The notes under the pieces are model-generated. The model was not told where the DNA came from. It saw only the letters and a list, made by a program, of their open reading frames with translations, and ran no database searches. From Alphaproteobacteria bacterium (GTDB taxonomy: Bacteria > Pseudomonadota > Alphaproteobacteria > Micropepsales > Micropepsaceae), in NCBI GenBank assembly GCA_015654635.1, contig JAATGP010000049.1, forward strand, positions 62,001 through 126,000: a stretch of 64,000 nt of DNA. Reading direction: 5' to 3'. Position 1 is the stretch's first letter. Each line of letters opens with the position of its first letter. Of this stretch, positions 55,469 through 63,798 are shown piece after piece. The position numbers and the translations under genes are program-made.

Positions 55469-57157
55469 ATGATGTTTTCCAAATGGTCCCTTCTTCAATG
55501 TTGTGCCCTTGCGGTGTTGACGGCTTTCGCGAGCCATGCAGCCGCGCCCGACTTGATCATCTATGACGCCAAGATCGTAACCGTGGATAAGACATTTTCC
55601 ATTGCCGAGGCTGCCTCTATCGCGGGTGGCAAGTTCGTCATGGTGGGCAGCAATCGGGCCGTCCTGGCCACAGCCGGTGCGTCCACGCGCAAGATCGACC
55701 TGCACGGCCAGACCGTGTTGCCGGGGTTCAGCGACACCCACACCCATCAATTGACCCAGGGCGCAACCCTGTCGGTGGCGGTGGACCTCACCGACATCCA
55801 CGCCATTGCCGATATACAAAAAGCCATCGCCCAGCGCGTAGCCAAGGTCAAACCCGGCGAATGGATCACCGGCACGCGCGGATGGTGGGAATATGAGTTG
55901 AGCGAAGGCCGCCTGCCCAACCGCTATGATCTGGATAAGGTGGCGCCGGATAATCCCGTCGTCATACCCGGCCCGCATTATACGGTGGCCAATTCGCTGG
56001 CGTTGAAGCTCGGGGGTATCACCAAAGAGTCCAAAGATCCGCAAGGCGGCGAGATCCGCAAAGACCCGGCGACCGGCGAACCCACGGGGCAATTGTTCGA
56101 CAATGCCAGCCGGCCGGTGTCCCGCCTGATACCCAAGGAATCTAAGGAAGACACCATCCAGGGTTTGCTGCAGACCATTGCGCTGAACAATTCCAACGGC
56201 ATCACCAGTATCGGCGAACCGGGCGCCAGCCAGGAAGGCATGGATATATACAAGGCGCTGCTGACCGCGGGCCGCCTGAACATGCGCATCGACTTTTGCT
56301 ACAACATCGATCCGAACGAGCCCATCGACCAGGCGAAAAAAGACATCGCCGCGCTGGGCAAGCCAGGCCAAAGCTATGGCGACGGGATGATCCGCGCCGA
56401 CGAAATCGCCGAAACCGGCCTTGACGGCGCCGAGTTGACCGCCCTGCTGCGCGAGGATTTTCCCGACCGTCCGGGCTATCACGGCATGTTCAAGGTCACG
56501 CAGGACCAGTTCAATCAGTTCTCGGCAGCAGTGGCTGAAGCGGGCTGGCGTCTCAGGCCCCATGCCGTGGGCGACGCCGCGATCGACGAGGCGATCACCG
56601 CCTTTGAATACGCCAACCAGCACACCGACATCACCAAGCGCCGCTGGATGATCGATCACGACTTTCTGTTATTGCCCGACATGTACCCCAAGGTCAAACA
56701 GCTCGGGTTGATCATGAATTCCCAGTACATGCACGACGCGCAGCTGGGCGGGCTTATCCTGAAGGCTTGGCACCGCCCGCTGGCCGACAAGATGGAGAAT
56801 TACAAGGATTGGCTGGCGGCGGGCATTATGTTCACCGGGGGTTCCGATGGGCCGATCTCCTACCATGCGCAGCCGCTCTATGAAATTTATGGCGAGGTGA
56901 CCCGCAACACATTGTGGGGCGGCAAGCTCGGTGCGGATCAGGGCATCACCCGTGAACAGGCCATCCGCTCGGTCACCAGTTGGTCACCCTACACGACCTT
57001 TGAGGAAAACGTGAAAGGCTCCATCGAGCCCGGGAAATATTCCGATTTCGTTTTGCTGTCGGACGATATCCTCAAAGTGACGGACGAACAGATCAAGGAT
57101 ATCAAAGTCCTGGCGACCATTGTGGGCGGCCGCGTTGTCTATGGTGCATTGAAGTAG
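55469..57157 (+). CDS. Second exported amidohydrolase (Amidohydrolase_3 family)
   Basis: A 562-aa paralogue of the first amidohydrolase, with a signal peptide (cleavage near SHA-AAPD). Motifs are DLIIYDAKIVTVDKTFS, metal-binding GFSDTHTHQLTQG, PHAVGDAAIDEAITA, MIDHDFLL and the GGSDGPI aspartate. Together with the receptor and the first enzyme it probably acts sequentially on one substrate. A 90-bp gap follows the TonB receptor gene. Confidence 0.87.
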   Translation: MMFSKWSLLQCCALAVLTAFASHAAAPDLIIYDAKIVTVDKTFSIAEAASIAGGKFVMVGSNRAVLATAGASTRKIDLHGQTVLPGFSDTHTHQLTQGATLSVAVDLTDIHAIADIQKAIAQRVAKVKPGEWITGTRGWWEYELSEGRLPNRYDLDKVAPDNPVVIPGPHYTVANSLALKLGGITKESKDPQGGEIRKDPATGEPTGQLFDNASRPVSRLIPKESKEDTIQGLLQTIALNNSNGITSIGEPGASQEGMDIYKALLTAGRLNMRIDFCYNIDPNEPIDQAKKDIAALGKPGQSYGDGMIRADEIAETGLDGAELTALLREDFPDRPGYHGMFKVTQDQFNQFSAAVAEAGWRLRPHAVGDAAIDEAITAFEYANQHTDITKRRWMIDHDFLLLPDMYPKVKQLGLIMNSQYMHDAQLGGLILKAWHRPLADKMENYKDWLAAGIMFTGGSDGPISYHAQPLYEIYGEVTRNTLWGGKLGADQGITREQAIRSVTSWSPYTTFEENVKGSIEPGKYSDFVLLSDDILKVTDEQIKDIKVLATIVGGRVVYGALK

Positions 57158-57299
57158 GGGGCGGCGGCGATTCAAGAACGTCAATGTTGGCAAGACGTAA
57201 TCCACCACGGCGCGGGATTGGGGTGTAATGGCGAAGCAGAGTCGCAAGCCCGTCTCCGCGCGCTCGATAAGCCTTCAGAAAACGTTCAGAGAACCTGCC

Positions 57300-58328
57300 A
57301 TGCGCTTTTCCAAAACCTTCGCTGCCGCCATGTTTTCTCCTGCTCTTTTTATTGTGAGCTTCGCCGCCGGTCAGGCGCCCGCCTATCGCTTGGTGAACGA
57401 AGTATCGCTTGGGGCGCCGGACCGTTGGGATTATGTCGTCTATGACGGGCCCCAGGATCGTGTCTTCGTCGCTCATAGCGACAAGGTGACCGTGATTGAC
57501 AACAAAACCGGTGTGGTGATCGGCCATGTCGAGGGCATGCCCGGCGGCACCCATGGCGTCGCCTTCGCGGCGGGCAAAGGGTACACCGACGACGGCAAGG
57601 CTGGCGTCGCTATCGTCTTCGATCTCAAGACCCTCAAGACGATCAAAACCATCAAAGCCGAGCTGGATGCAGACGGTATCGTTTTTGATCCCGCCAGCGG
57701 GCACATTCTGGTGATCAATGGCGACTCGGGCAACGTCACGGTGATCGATCCCAAAACCGATACGGTCGTGGCGACGGTTGCTGCGGGCGGCGGTTTGGAG
57801 TTTGGTGTTTCCGGTGAGAACGGCAAGTTCTATGTCGATGGCGCCGAAAAGGGCGAAATCGTCCGCATCGATACCAAGACTAACCCTGCCGATGCCCATT
57901 GGGCGCAGAAGGGTTGCCTTAAGCCACATGGGCTCGCGATGGACCGCCAGACGATGCGCCTGTTCGCCTCCTGCGCCAACAACGTAATGATCGTGGTCGA
58001 TGCCAATAATGGCGCACAGCTCGCCTCACTGCCGATTGGTGAAGGCACCGATTTCGCTGTCTTCGATCCCGCCCGCAAATGGGCCTTCAGCTCGAATCGC
58101 GACGGCACGCTGTCGGTCATCGCGGAGGACAATGCCAATAGCTTTCGCGTTCTGGCGCCGGTGGCGACCGCTTATGGCGCGCGCACCATGGCCATCGATC
58201 CCAAGAGTGGCCGCCTTTTTCTCGCCACAGCGGATTATAGTGTGGACGGCAAGGCGGCCGATGCGCCTCACCGTTATGCGGTCAAACCGGGTTCTGCCAA
58301 GCTGTTGATCCTTGTTCCTCAGCCCTGA
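57300..58328 (+). CDS. Exported YncE-like beta-propeller protein
   Basis: A 342-aa protein with a signal peptide (cleavage near FAAG-QAPA) and repeated blades of about 40 residues (VFVAHSDKVTVIDNKTGVV, ILVINGDSGNVTVIDPKTDT, WAFSSNRDGTLSVIAED), a YVTN/YncE-type seven-bladed propeller. The function of such periplasmic proteins is poorly known (DNA, quinone or metal binding is reported for relatives). It is the last gene of the amidohydrolase/TonB cluster. The start at 57300 is chosen for the signal peptide; the longer frame is unlikely. Confidence 0.8.
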   Translation: MRFSKTFAAAMFSPALFIVSFAAGQAPAYRLVNEVSLGAPDRWDYVVYDGPQDRVFVAHSDKVTVIDNKTGVVIGHVEGMPGGTHGVAFAAGKGYTDDGKAGVAIVFDLKTLKTIKTIKAELDADGIVFDPASGHILVINGDSGNVTVIDPKTDTVVATVAAGGGLEFGVSGENGKFYVDGAEKGEIVRIDTKTNPADAHWAQKGCLKPHGLAMDRQTMRLFASCANNVMIVVDANNGAQLASLPIGEGTDFAVFDPARKWAFSSNRDGTLSVIAEDNANSFRVLAPVATAYGARTMAIDPKSGRLFLATADYSVDGKAADAPHRYAVKPGSAKLLILVPQP

Positions 58329-58350
58329 TGATCAAAGGCGCCATGGGGCT

Positions 58351-59394
58351 TTAGCCGCGGAAGGCGCGCACTTCTGCCGCAAAATCCTCCGCCAGCCGGT
58401 CGACCCAGACAGGATCGGCGTCCCAAGCGAACATGAAACGGGCCGCGCCGCCGATGAAGGTATAGAAATGCCAGCCCCGGCGATGCAGCCCTTCGAGGAT
58501 GGCAGCCGGCGCATGCAGGAAAACCGAATTCGCCTGCACCGGGAAGACCCGCGTGACCGGCGCAAGCTCTGCAATGCGGGCCGCAAAGCGGTTGGCGCAG
58601 GCATTGCCATGCGCCGCGTTTTTGAGCCAAGCACCGCTTTCCAGCATGCCAACCCAGGGCGCGGCCAGGAAGCGCATTTTTGAGGCCAGTTGCCCGGCCT
58701 GCTTGCAGCGGTAATCGAAATCCGCGGCCAGAGCGTGATCGAAGAAGATGATGGCTTCTCCCATCGCCATGCCGTTCTTGGTGCCACCAAAGCACAGCAC
58801 GTCCACGCCCGCGCGCCAACTGGCATCGGCTGGGCTGCAGTCCAGGCTGGCGCAGGCATTGGCAAAACGCGCGCCATCCATATGCAGCTTCAGTCCCAAG
58901 GTGCGGCATTCGGCAGAGATCGCGCGCACTTCCTCGATACTGTAGGTGATGCCCAACTCGTTGGGCTGGGTGATGGTGACGGCTCGCGGTTTGGGAAAAT
59001 GAATGTCCGACCGGCTGGTGGCAATGGCGCGAATGGATTGGGGTGTGAGCTTTCCGTTTTCCGTTGTCACGCTCAAGAGCTTCGAGCCGTTGGAAAAGAA
59101 TTCCGGCGCGCCGCATTCATCCGTTTCGACATGGGAAGAAGAGGCGCAGATCACGCCGTTATAGGAATAGCAAAGCGAAGCCAGCGCCAGGGAATTGGCT
59201 GCCGTGCCGTTGAAGACGAAAAAAACATCGCAATCGCGCTCGAACAGCTTGCGCAGAGAATCGGAACCGCGCTGCGTCCAGGCATCGTCGCCATAGGACT
59301 GCACGTGACCCGTATTGGCCTCGACGATGGCGGCCATGGCCTCCGGGCACATACCGGCATAGTTGTCGCTGGCGAACTGTTGCTCGGGAATCAT
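58351..59394 (-). CDS. Threonine aldolase / beta-eliminating lyase family PLP enzyme
   Basis: A 347-aa fold-type I PLP enzyme of the low-specificity L-threonine aldolase family, cleaving threonine-type beta-hydroxy amino acids to glycine and an aldehyde. It shows FASDNYAGMCPEAM, the FNGTAANSLAL cofactor segment, LHMDGARFANA with the PLP aspartate, and the Schiff-base lysine in LCFGGTKNGMAMGE. The start at 59394 has CGGAG nine bases upstream; a GTG six codons earlier is possible. It converges on the propeller gene. Phenylserine-type aldolases are an alternative. Confidence 0.87.
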   Translation of the reverse strand: MIPEQQFASDNYAGMCPEAMAAIVEANTGHVQSYGDDAWTQRGSDSLRKLFERDCDVFFVFNGTAANSLALASLCYSYNGVICASSSHVETDECGAPEFFSNGSKLLSVTTENGKLTPQSIRAIATSRSDIHFPKPRAVTITQPNELGITYSIEEVRAISAECRTLGLKLHMDGARFANACASLDCSPADASWRAGVDVLCFGGTKNGMAMGEAIIFFDHALAADFDYRCKQAGQLASKMRFLAAPWVGMLESGAWLKNAAHGNACANRFAARIAELAPVTRVFPVQANSVFLHAPAAILEGLHRRGWHFYTFIGGAARFMFAWDADPVWVDRLAEDFAAEVRAFRG

Positions 59395-59745
59395 ATGTTT
59401 AACTCCGCTCACATGCCTCTTCAGGCGTATTACGCAATATCCGCATGATCATTGGCTGCTGTGCGTCCCCGATTGTTGCCGGATCGGCCGCATTCTCTCC
59501 AAAGAGAGCGCCACCTTGCTCGGGAGCAGGTTGGCGTTGAGCATCAGCCCAACTCTTCATGCGCGCCCTAGCTACGGCAGTCTGCTCTTTGTGGCAAGAT
59601 GGAATTTGTCGCCGCCTGGGTTGTAACGTGCACGTGAATAAATCTTGCGGCCCGTAGGCTTTTCCCATTGCAGCGCGCTGCTGCGCTCCCGCCCATGAAG
59701 CGGTCGCATCTGGAAATCGCGGACAACAGCCTGTAAGGCTGGCCG
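59395..59745. other. 351-bp intergenic region before the cobalamin genes
   Basis: No gene is supported. I looked for a second cobalamin riboswitch and found neither the B12 box nor the CCCGCAACTG element. It contains TTGTAACGTGCACG (59621-59634), matching a motif before the amidohydrolase cluster, and short hairpins such as GCAGCGCGCTGC. It must hold divergent promoters for the aldolase and cobC genes. Confidence 0.5.
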
Positions 59746-60777
59746 ATGCACCGTGCCAAAAGCCTTTCAGCGAAGACCGTGCTGCCGCCGCATGGCGGGG
59801 ACCTTGCTTGGGCGCGTGCGGCTTTTCCTTTCGCGCCGGGGCCGTGGGTCGATCTCTCCACCGGCATCAATCCCTGGCGTTATCCTGCCGGGATGGATCC
59901 GGCGGCGTGGTCCCGCCTGCCTTCGCCGGCAGCATTGGCGGCGCTCGTGGCGGCAGCCCGGCGCTATTACCGCATCAGCCCCGAATCGGCTGTTGTCCCC
60001 GTCGCCGGTGTCGAGCTTGCGATCCGCCTGTTGCCGCGTTTTCTGAAGCGCAAAGGCCCGGTGAGCATCGTCGGCCCCACCTATTCGTCTCACGCCGATG
60101 CTTGGAGGCAGGCGGGACATGACGTTCGCATCGTAGCGAGAGCGGAAGAGATTGCTGCGGATTGTGAGCTGTGCGTCGTAGTTTCCCCGAACAATCCCGA
60201 CGGCCGCTTGACGGCCCGGGACATCGTGGCGGCATCTGCGGCAGCGCTATCGCGTAAAGGCGGTTATCTGATCGCAGATCGCTCCTTTGCCGATGTTGAG
60301 GCGGTACCCGATGCCTTGCCACCTTCGCAGGGCCTCATCGAGCTGCGGTCCTTCGGAAAGTTCTTCGGATTACCAGGGCTTCGTCTCGGCTTTGTGATTG
60401 GCCCCGAACAGGCGGTTGGGCCGTTGGCACGGGCGCTCGGCGCCTGGCCGCTGAATGCCGCGGCGCTGGCGATTGGGACGCAGGCTTTTGCCGATGAAGA
60501 CTGGCAATGTGCGACCCGCGCAAAGCTGCGTGCGGCGGGCGAAGACTTGCGGGCGTTATTGCAACGTTACGGCACGGTACTGGGTGGGACGGATCTCTTC
60601 CACCTGCTGCTGGTGGAGGAGGCACCGGCCCTTTTTTCGCATCTGGGCGCGCGGGGCGTCTTGGCGCGCATCTTCGACTATGATCAGCGTTGGATTCGCT
60701 TCGGCTTGCCGTCCGATCAGGTCGGCTGCGCAAGGCTGGAAGCGTGTTTGGAAGAATTTTCGGAGAACAGGCGATGA
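59746..60777 (+). CDS. cobC: Threonine-phosphate decarboxylase-type PLP enzyme (CobC)
   Basis: A 343-aa aminotransferase-fold PLP enzyme of the CobC/CobD(Salmonella) type, making (R)-1-aminopropan-2-ol phosphate for the cobalamin nucleotide loop. It starts with the typical PPHGGDLAWARAAFP and LSTGINPWRYP, has NNPDGRLTARD, and the PLP lysine in RSFGKFFGLPGLRLGF. The aspartate of the family D-E pair appears as LIADRSFADV. It overlaps cobO by ATGA. Confidence 0.9.
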   Translation: MHRAKSLSAKTVLPPHGGDLAWARAAFPFAPGPWVDLSTGINPWRYPAGMDPAAWSRLPSPAALAALVAAARRYYRISPESAVVPVAGVELAIRLLPRFLKRKGPVSIVGPTYSSHADAWRQAGHDVRIVARAEEIAADCELCVVVSPNNPDGRLTARDIVAASAAALSRKGGYLIADRSFADVEAVPDALPPSQGLIELRSFGKFFGLPGLRLGFVIGPEQAVGPLARALGAWPLNAAALAIGTQAFADEDWQCATRAKLRAAGEDLRALLQRYGTVLGGTDLFHLLLVEEAPALFSHLGARGVLARIFDYDQRWIRFGLPSDQVGCARLEACLEEFSENRR

Positions 60778-61373
60778 CGGACGACGCCCGGCATAACGCG
60801 AAGATGAAACGCATCAAAGCCGTGCGCGACAAAATCCAGAGCACCAAGACACGTGAGGGCGGTCTTCTCATCGTCCATACCGGTAACGGCAAGGGCAAGT
60901 CGACGGCGGCCTTCGGTATGGTGGCGCGCTGCCTGGGCTGGGGCATGAAGGTCGGCATCGTGCAATTCGTCAAAGGCACCTGGGAGACCGGCGAGCGCAA
61001 TTTCTTCGCGCGCTTTCCCGATACCTGCCTTTACCGCACCATGGGCGAGGGCTTCACCTGGGAAACCCAGGATCGCGCGCGCGATGTGGCGGCGGCACGC
61101 GCTGGATGGGAGATGGCCTGCGCATTGATGGATGACGCCAGCATTCAATTCCTCCTGCTGGACGAACTCAATATCGCGCTGCGCTATGACCAGTTGCCAA
61201 TCGCGGACGTGGTGGACCGTTTGCGCAGCCGCCGCAGCGATCTGCATATCGCCGTCACCGGCCGTCACGCCAAACCGGAGCTGATCGAGATCGCCGATCT
61301 GGTGACCGAGATGACGCTGGTCAAGCATCCCTATCAAGCGGGCATGAAAGCCCAGCGCGGCGTGGATTACTAA
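60774..61373 (+). CDS. cobO: Cob(I)yrinic acid a,c-diamide adenosyltransferase (CobO/BtuR)
   Basis: A 199-aa corrinoid adenosyltransferase that transfers adenosyl from ATP to Co(I). The P-loop is VHTGNGKGKSTAAFG, followed by GWGMKVGIVQFVKGTW and FLLLDELNIALRYDQL. The N-terminal helix (MKRIKAVRDKIQST) is family-typical. The start is fixed by the ATGA overlap with cobC, and the stop is adjacent to the GTG start of cbiB. Confidence 0.95.
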   Translation: MTDDARHNAKMKRIKAVRDKIQSTKTREGGLLIVHTGNGKGKSTAAFGMVARCLGWGMKVGIVQFVKGTWETGERNFFARFPDTCLYRTMGEGFTWETQDRARDVAAARAGWEMACALMDDASIQFLLLDELNIALRYDQLPIADVVDRLRSRRSDLHIAVTGRHAKPELIEIADLVTEMTLVKHPYQAGMKAQRGVDY

Positions 61374-62339
61374 GTGCCCGGAAATTCCATCCTTGCTTTG
61401 CTCGCGGTTCTGCTGGAATTGGCTGTTGGCTATCCCGGCTGGATTTATCGCCGCATCGGCCATCCCGTGAGTTGGATCGGTGCCGGGCTGAGCGGTCTTG
61501 AGCGCGCGTTGAATCGGCAAGACGCATCCTTCGCCCGGCGCCGTGCATCTGGCGTCGTTGCGCTGCTTCTGCTGCTCCTCTGTGTTGGTGGCGTGGCGCT
61601 GGCGTTGCATCTGGCACTGCTCCGGCTTCCCGGGGGATGGGCGATCGAGGCTGTTGCTGTTGCCGTTTTGCTGGCGCCACGCAATTTGCGCAACCATGTG
61701 CGCGCTGTTGCGGATGCGCTGGAGCGGCAAGGTCTTGTCGAAGGTCGCTTAGCGGTGTCGCAGATTGTCGGGCGCGATCCCGAGGCGCTGGATGAAAGTG
61801 GCGTGTGCCGTGCCGCCATCGAGAGTCTGGCGGAAAATTTCTCGGACGGCGTGATCGCACCCCTGTTCTGGTATCTGGTTGGCGGTCTTGTGGGGATTGC
61901 GCTCTATAAAGCGATCAACACCGCCGACAGCATGATCGGCCATCGCAATGCACGCTATGAGGCGTTCGGCTGGGCAGCGGCGCGGCTCGACGATCTTGTC
62001 AATCTGCCTGCCTCGCGGCTGAGCGCCTTGTTGATCGCGGGCGGCGCTTGTCTGGAACGGGCGGCCAGCGCCCGGCGTGCCTTGGCCACAGCCTGGCAGG
62101 AGGCGTCGCATCATCGCTCGCCCAATGCTGGCTGGCCGGAAGCGGCAATGGCCGGTGCCCTCGGCGTCGCGCTGGCCGGGCCGCGCATCTATGGCGGACA
62201 TATTGTTGAAGACGTTTGGCTTGGGGATGGTTCGCACCAAGCATCGGTTGGCGATCTGCGTCTTGCGCTGCGGATTTATGACCGTGCCATGCTCCTGGTT
62301 GTGGTCGCACTGGCGGCCAGCGCGCTCAGCCGCCTTTGA
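61374..62339 (+). CDS. cbiB: Adenosylcobinamide-phosphate synthase (CbiB/CobD)
   Basis: A 321-aa inner membrane protein that joins aminopropanol (phosphate) to adenosylcobyric acid. Family motifs are GHPVSWIGAGLSGLE, VGRDPEALDESGVCRAAIES, ENFSDGVIAPLFWYL, KAINTADSMIGHRN and the C-terminal GPRIYGG. Several hydrophobic helices are seen. It starts at GTG directly after the cobO stop and overlaps the convergent cobP gene by 14 bp. Confidence 0.94.
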   Translation: MPGNSILALLAVLLELAVGYPGWIYRRIGHPVSWIGAGLSGLERALNRQDASFARRRASGVVALLLLLLCVGGVALALHLALLRLPGGWAIEAVAVAVLLAPRNLRNHVRAVADALERQGLVEGRLAVSQIVGRDPEALDESGVCRAAIESLAENFSDGVIAPLFWYLVGGLVGIALYKAINTADSMIGHRNARYEAFGWAAARLDDLVNLPASRLSALLIAGGACLERAASARRALATAWQEASHHRSPNAGWPEAAMAGALGVALAGPRIYGGHIVEDVWLGDGSHQASVGDLRLALRIYDRAMLLVVVALAASALSRL

Positions 62340-62853
62340 GCAGCAGCGGCAGACCGGCGGCGATGAAGGTGACGTGATCGGCGATCGCGGCGATCCGCTG
62401 GTTGAGGCGTCCGGCCTCATCGCGGAAGCGGCGGGCGAGCGCATTTTCCGGCACAATGCCGAGCCCGACTTCGTTGGCGACCAAAACGATCCGTGCGGAT
62501 GTTGCCGCAAGCCTCGCACATAGAGTGGTGATCGCGTCTTCAAGATCGTGATCCGCCAAAAGCAGATTGGATAGCCACAGGGTCAGGCAATCCACCAGAA
62601 CAACGTCGCCGGGCTCGCATTGCTCAATCCGGGCGGCCAGCGCGAACGGCTCTTCGATGGTGCGCCAGGCGTTGCCGCGCTGGGCGCGATGATGCGCGAT
62701 GCGCGTTTGCATCTCGTCGTCCCGCGCTTCAGCGGTCGCGATATAGGTCGGCGTGCGTGTTGCAACGGATTGCACCAAAGCTTCCGCATAGCGGCTCTTA
62801 CCCGAGCGGGCGCCCCCCAGGACGAGGGCAATGCGGAACGGCACGTTTTCCAT
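62326..62853 (-). CDS. cobP: Adenosylcobinamide kinase/guanylyltransferase (CobP/CobU)
   Basis: A 175-aa bifunctional enzyme that phosphorylates adenosylcobinamide and activates it with GTP. The P-loop is LVLGGARSGKSRYAE; the covalent-guanylate region is RIAHHRAQRGNAWRTIEEP; also VVLVDCLTLWLSNLL and LVANEVGLGIVPENALARRF. The start at 62853 begins MENVPFRIAL; the longer frame upstream is antisense to the riboswitch region. It faces cbiB and shares the upstream region with the riboswitch-controlled transporter. Confidence 0.93.
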   Translation of the reverse strand: MENVPFRIALVLGGARSGKSRYAEALVQSVATRTPTYIATAEARDDEMQTRIAHHRAQRGNAWRTIEEPFALAARIEQCEPGDVVLVDCLTLWLSNLLLADHDLEDAITTLCARLAATSARIVLVANEVGLGIVPENALARRFRDEAGRLNQRIAAIADHVTFIAAGLPLLLKGG

Positions 62854-62929
62854 ACGCCTTCGATGCGTCGCAAAACTATCCCCGTCAAGAGGATTGACCT
62901 GCAGAAGCGAAACGATATGCTGCCAAAAT

Positions 62930-63070
62930 ATGTGAGGTGTATGGGAACGCGGTTTGATGCCGTGGCTGCCCCCGCAACTGTAGCCGGTGTATCTTCGTCC
63001 GTAATGCCACTGAGGATCTCCTTGGGAAGGTGGACAAAGGCAAAACCCGGAAGCCAGGAAACCTGCCTCG
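62930..63070 (+). ncRNA. Cobalamin riboswitch
   Basis: The region contains, in order, GGGAACGCGG...GCCGTGGCTGCCCCCGCAACTGTAG (62943-62982), the B12 box GCCACTG (63006-63012), and AAGCCAGGAAACCTGCC (63050-63066), the standard landmarks of a cobalamin riboswitch. It lies about 135 nt upstream of the BtuM-like transporter on the same strand, so adenosylcobalamin should repress that gene and possibly the following cobB. Confidence 0.95.
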
Positions 63071-63203
63071 CATTGTCGTCCTGCTGTCGGCCGGGGTGTG
63101 CCGAGGGCTGCGGGTCTATCCGCTGTGACGATGTAAAATTTTGCTGACTCGGGTGAAGCGCTTTCTCCCGTGCGAGTGGATTTGTGCAACGAACGGTGAG
63201 GCC

Positions 63204-63776
63204 ATGATGACGACAACCAATATAAGACAGCAAACCCTGATTTTTTTGGGCTTGGCGGCGCTCATGCTCGTCACGCGCTTCCACCATTTCGGTAGCGCGC
63301 TGCACATGCCTGATGCCTCGCTGGCGATTTTCTTCGTGGCTGGATTCTATCTGCGCCGCGTGACGTTCTTCGCGCTCTTGGGCGCTGAGGCCGTTTTGAT
63401 CGATTATGTGGCGGTCAACTTTGCCGGCATCAGCACCTGGTGCATCACCCCGGCCTATGGGGCGCTGGCGCTGTCCTATCTGGTGGCCTGGGCGGGCGGC
63501 TATTGGGCGAGCCGCAATGCCAGTCTCAACGCGGCCTTTTTGCTGCGTCTGTCGCTTGCGGGCTTTGCTGCGAGCGCCGCCGGATTTCTGATCGCCGACG
63601 GCACTTTTTATTGGGTCTCCGGGCGGATCGTCACTCCCAATTGGACCGGGTACTGGTCGCACATGACGCTCTATTTTGCGTCCTTTGTGAGTGCTGCCTG
63701 CGCTTATATAGCAGCCGCAGCGCTGGTTCAGGTCGCCTTGATTCTCGCCGAACGGCGACGCCACCCTGCCGTCTGA
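63204..63776 (+). CDS. btuM: Riboswitch-controlled BtuM-like vitamin B12 transporter
   Basis: A 190-aa membrane protein with about six hydrophobic segments. Its control by a cobalamin riboswitch and its place among cob genes indicate B12 or precursor uptake. Size and topology fit BtuM, a solitary ECF-type S-component that works without an ABC energising module. A single conserved-looking cysteine (C80, in GISTWCITPAYG, counting from the first ATG) coincides with the cobalt-coordinating Cys80 of Thiobacillus denitrificans BtuM. ATGATG gives two adjacent starts; 63204 is used. No ECF ATPase genes are present nearby. Confidence 0.75.
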   Translation: MMTTTNIRQQTLIFLGLAALMLVTRFHHFGSALHMPDASLAIFFVAGFYLRRVTFFALLGAEAVLIDYVAVNFAGISTWCITPAYGALALSYLVAWAGGYWASRNASLNAAFLLRLSLAGFAASAAGFLIADGTFYWVSGRIVTPNWTGYWSHMTLYFASFVSAACAYIAAAALVQVALILAERRRHPAV

Positions 63777-63798
63777 ACGCGGTCCCGAGTAAGATGTG

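Noticed and set aside
59395..59745. Possible second cobalamin riboswitch before cobC
   Set aside because: The required conserved boxes are absent.
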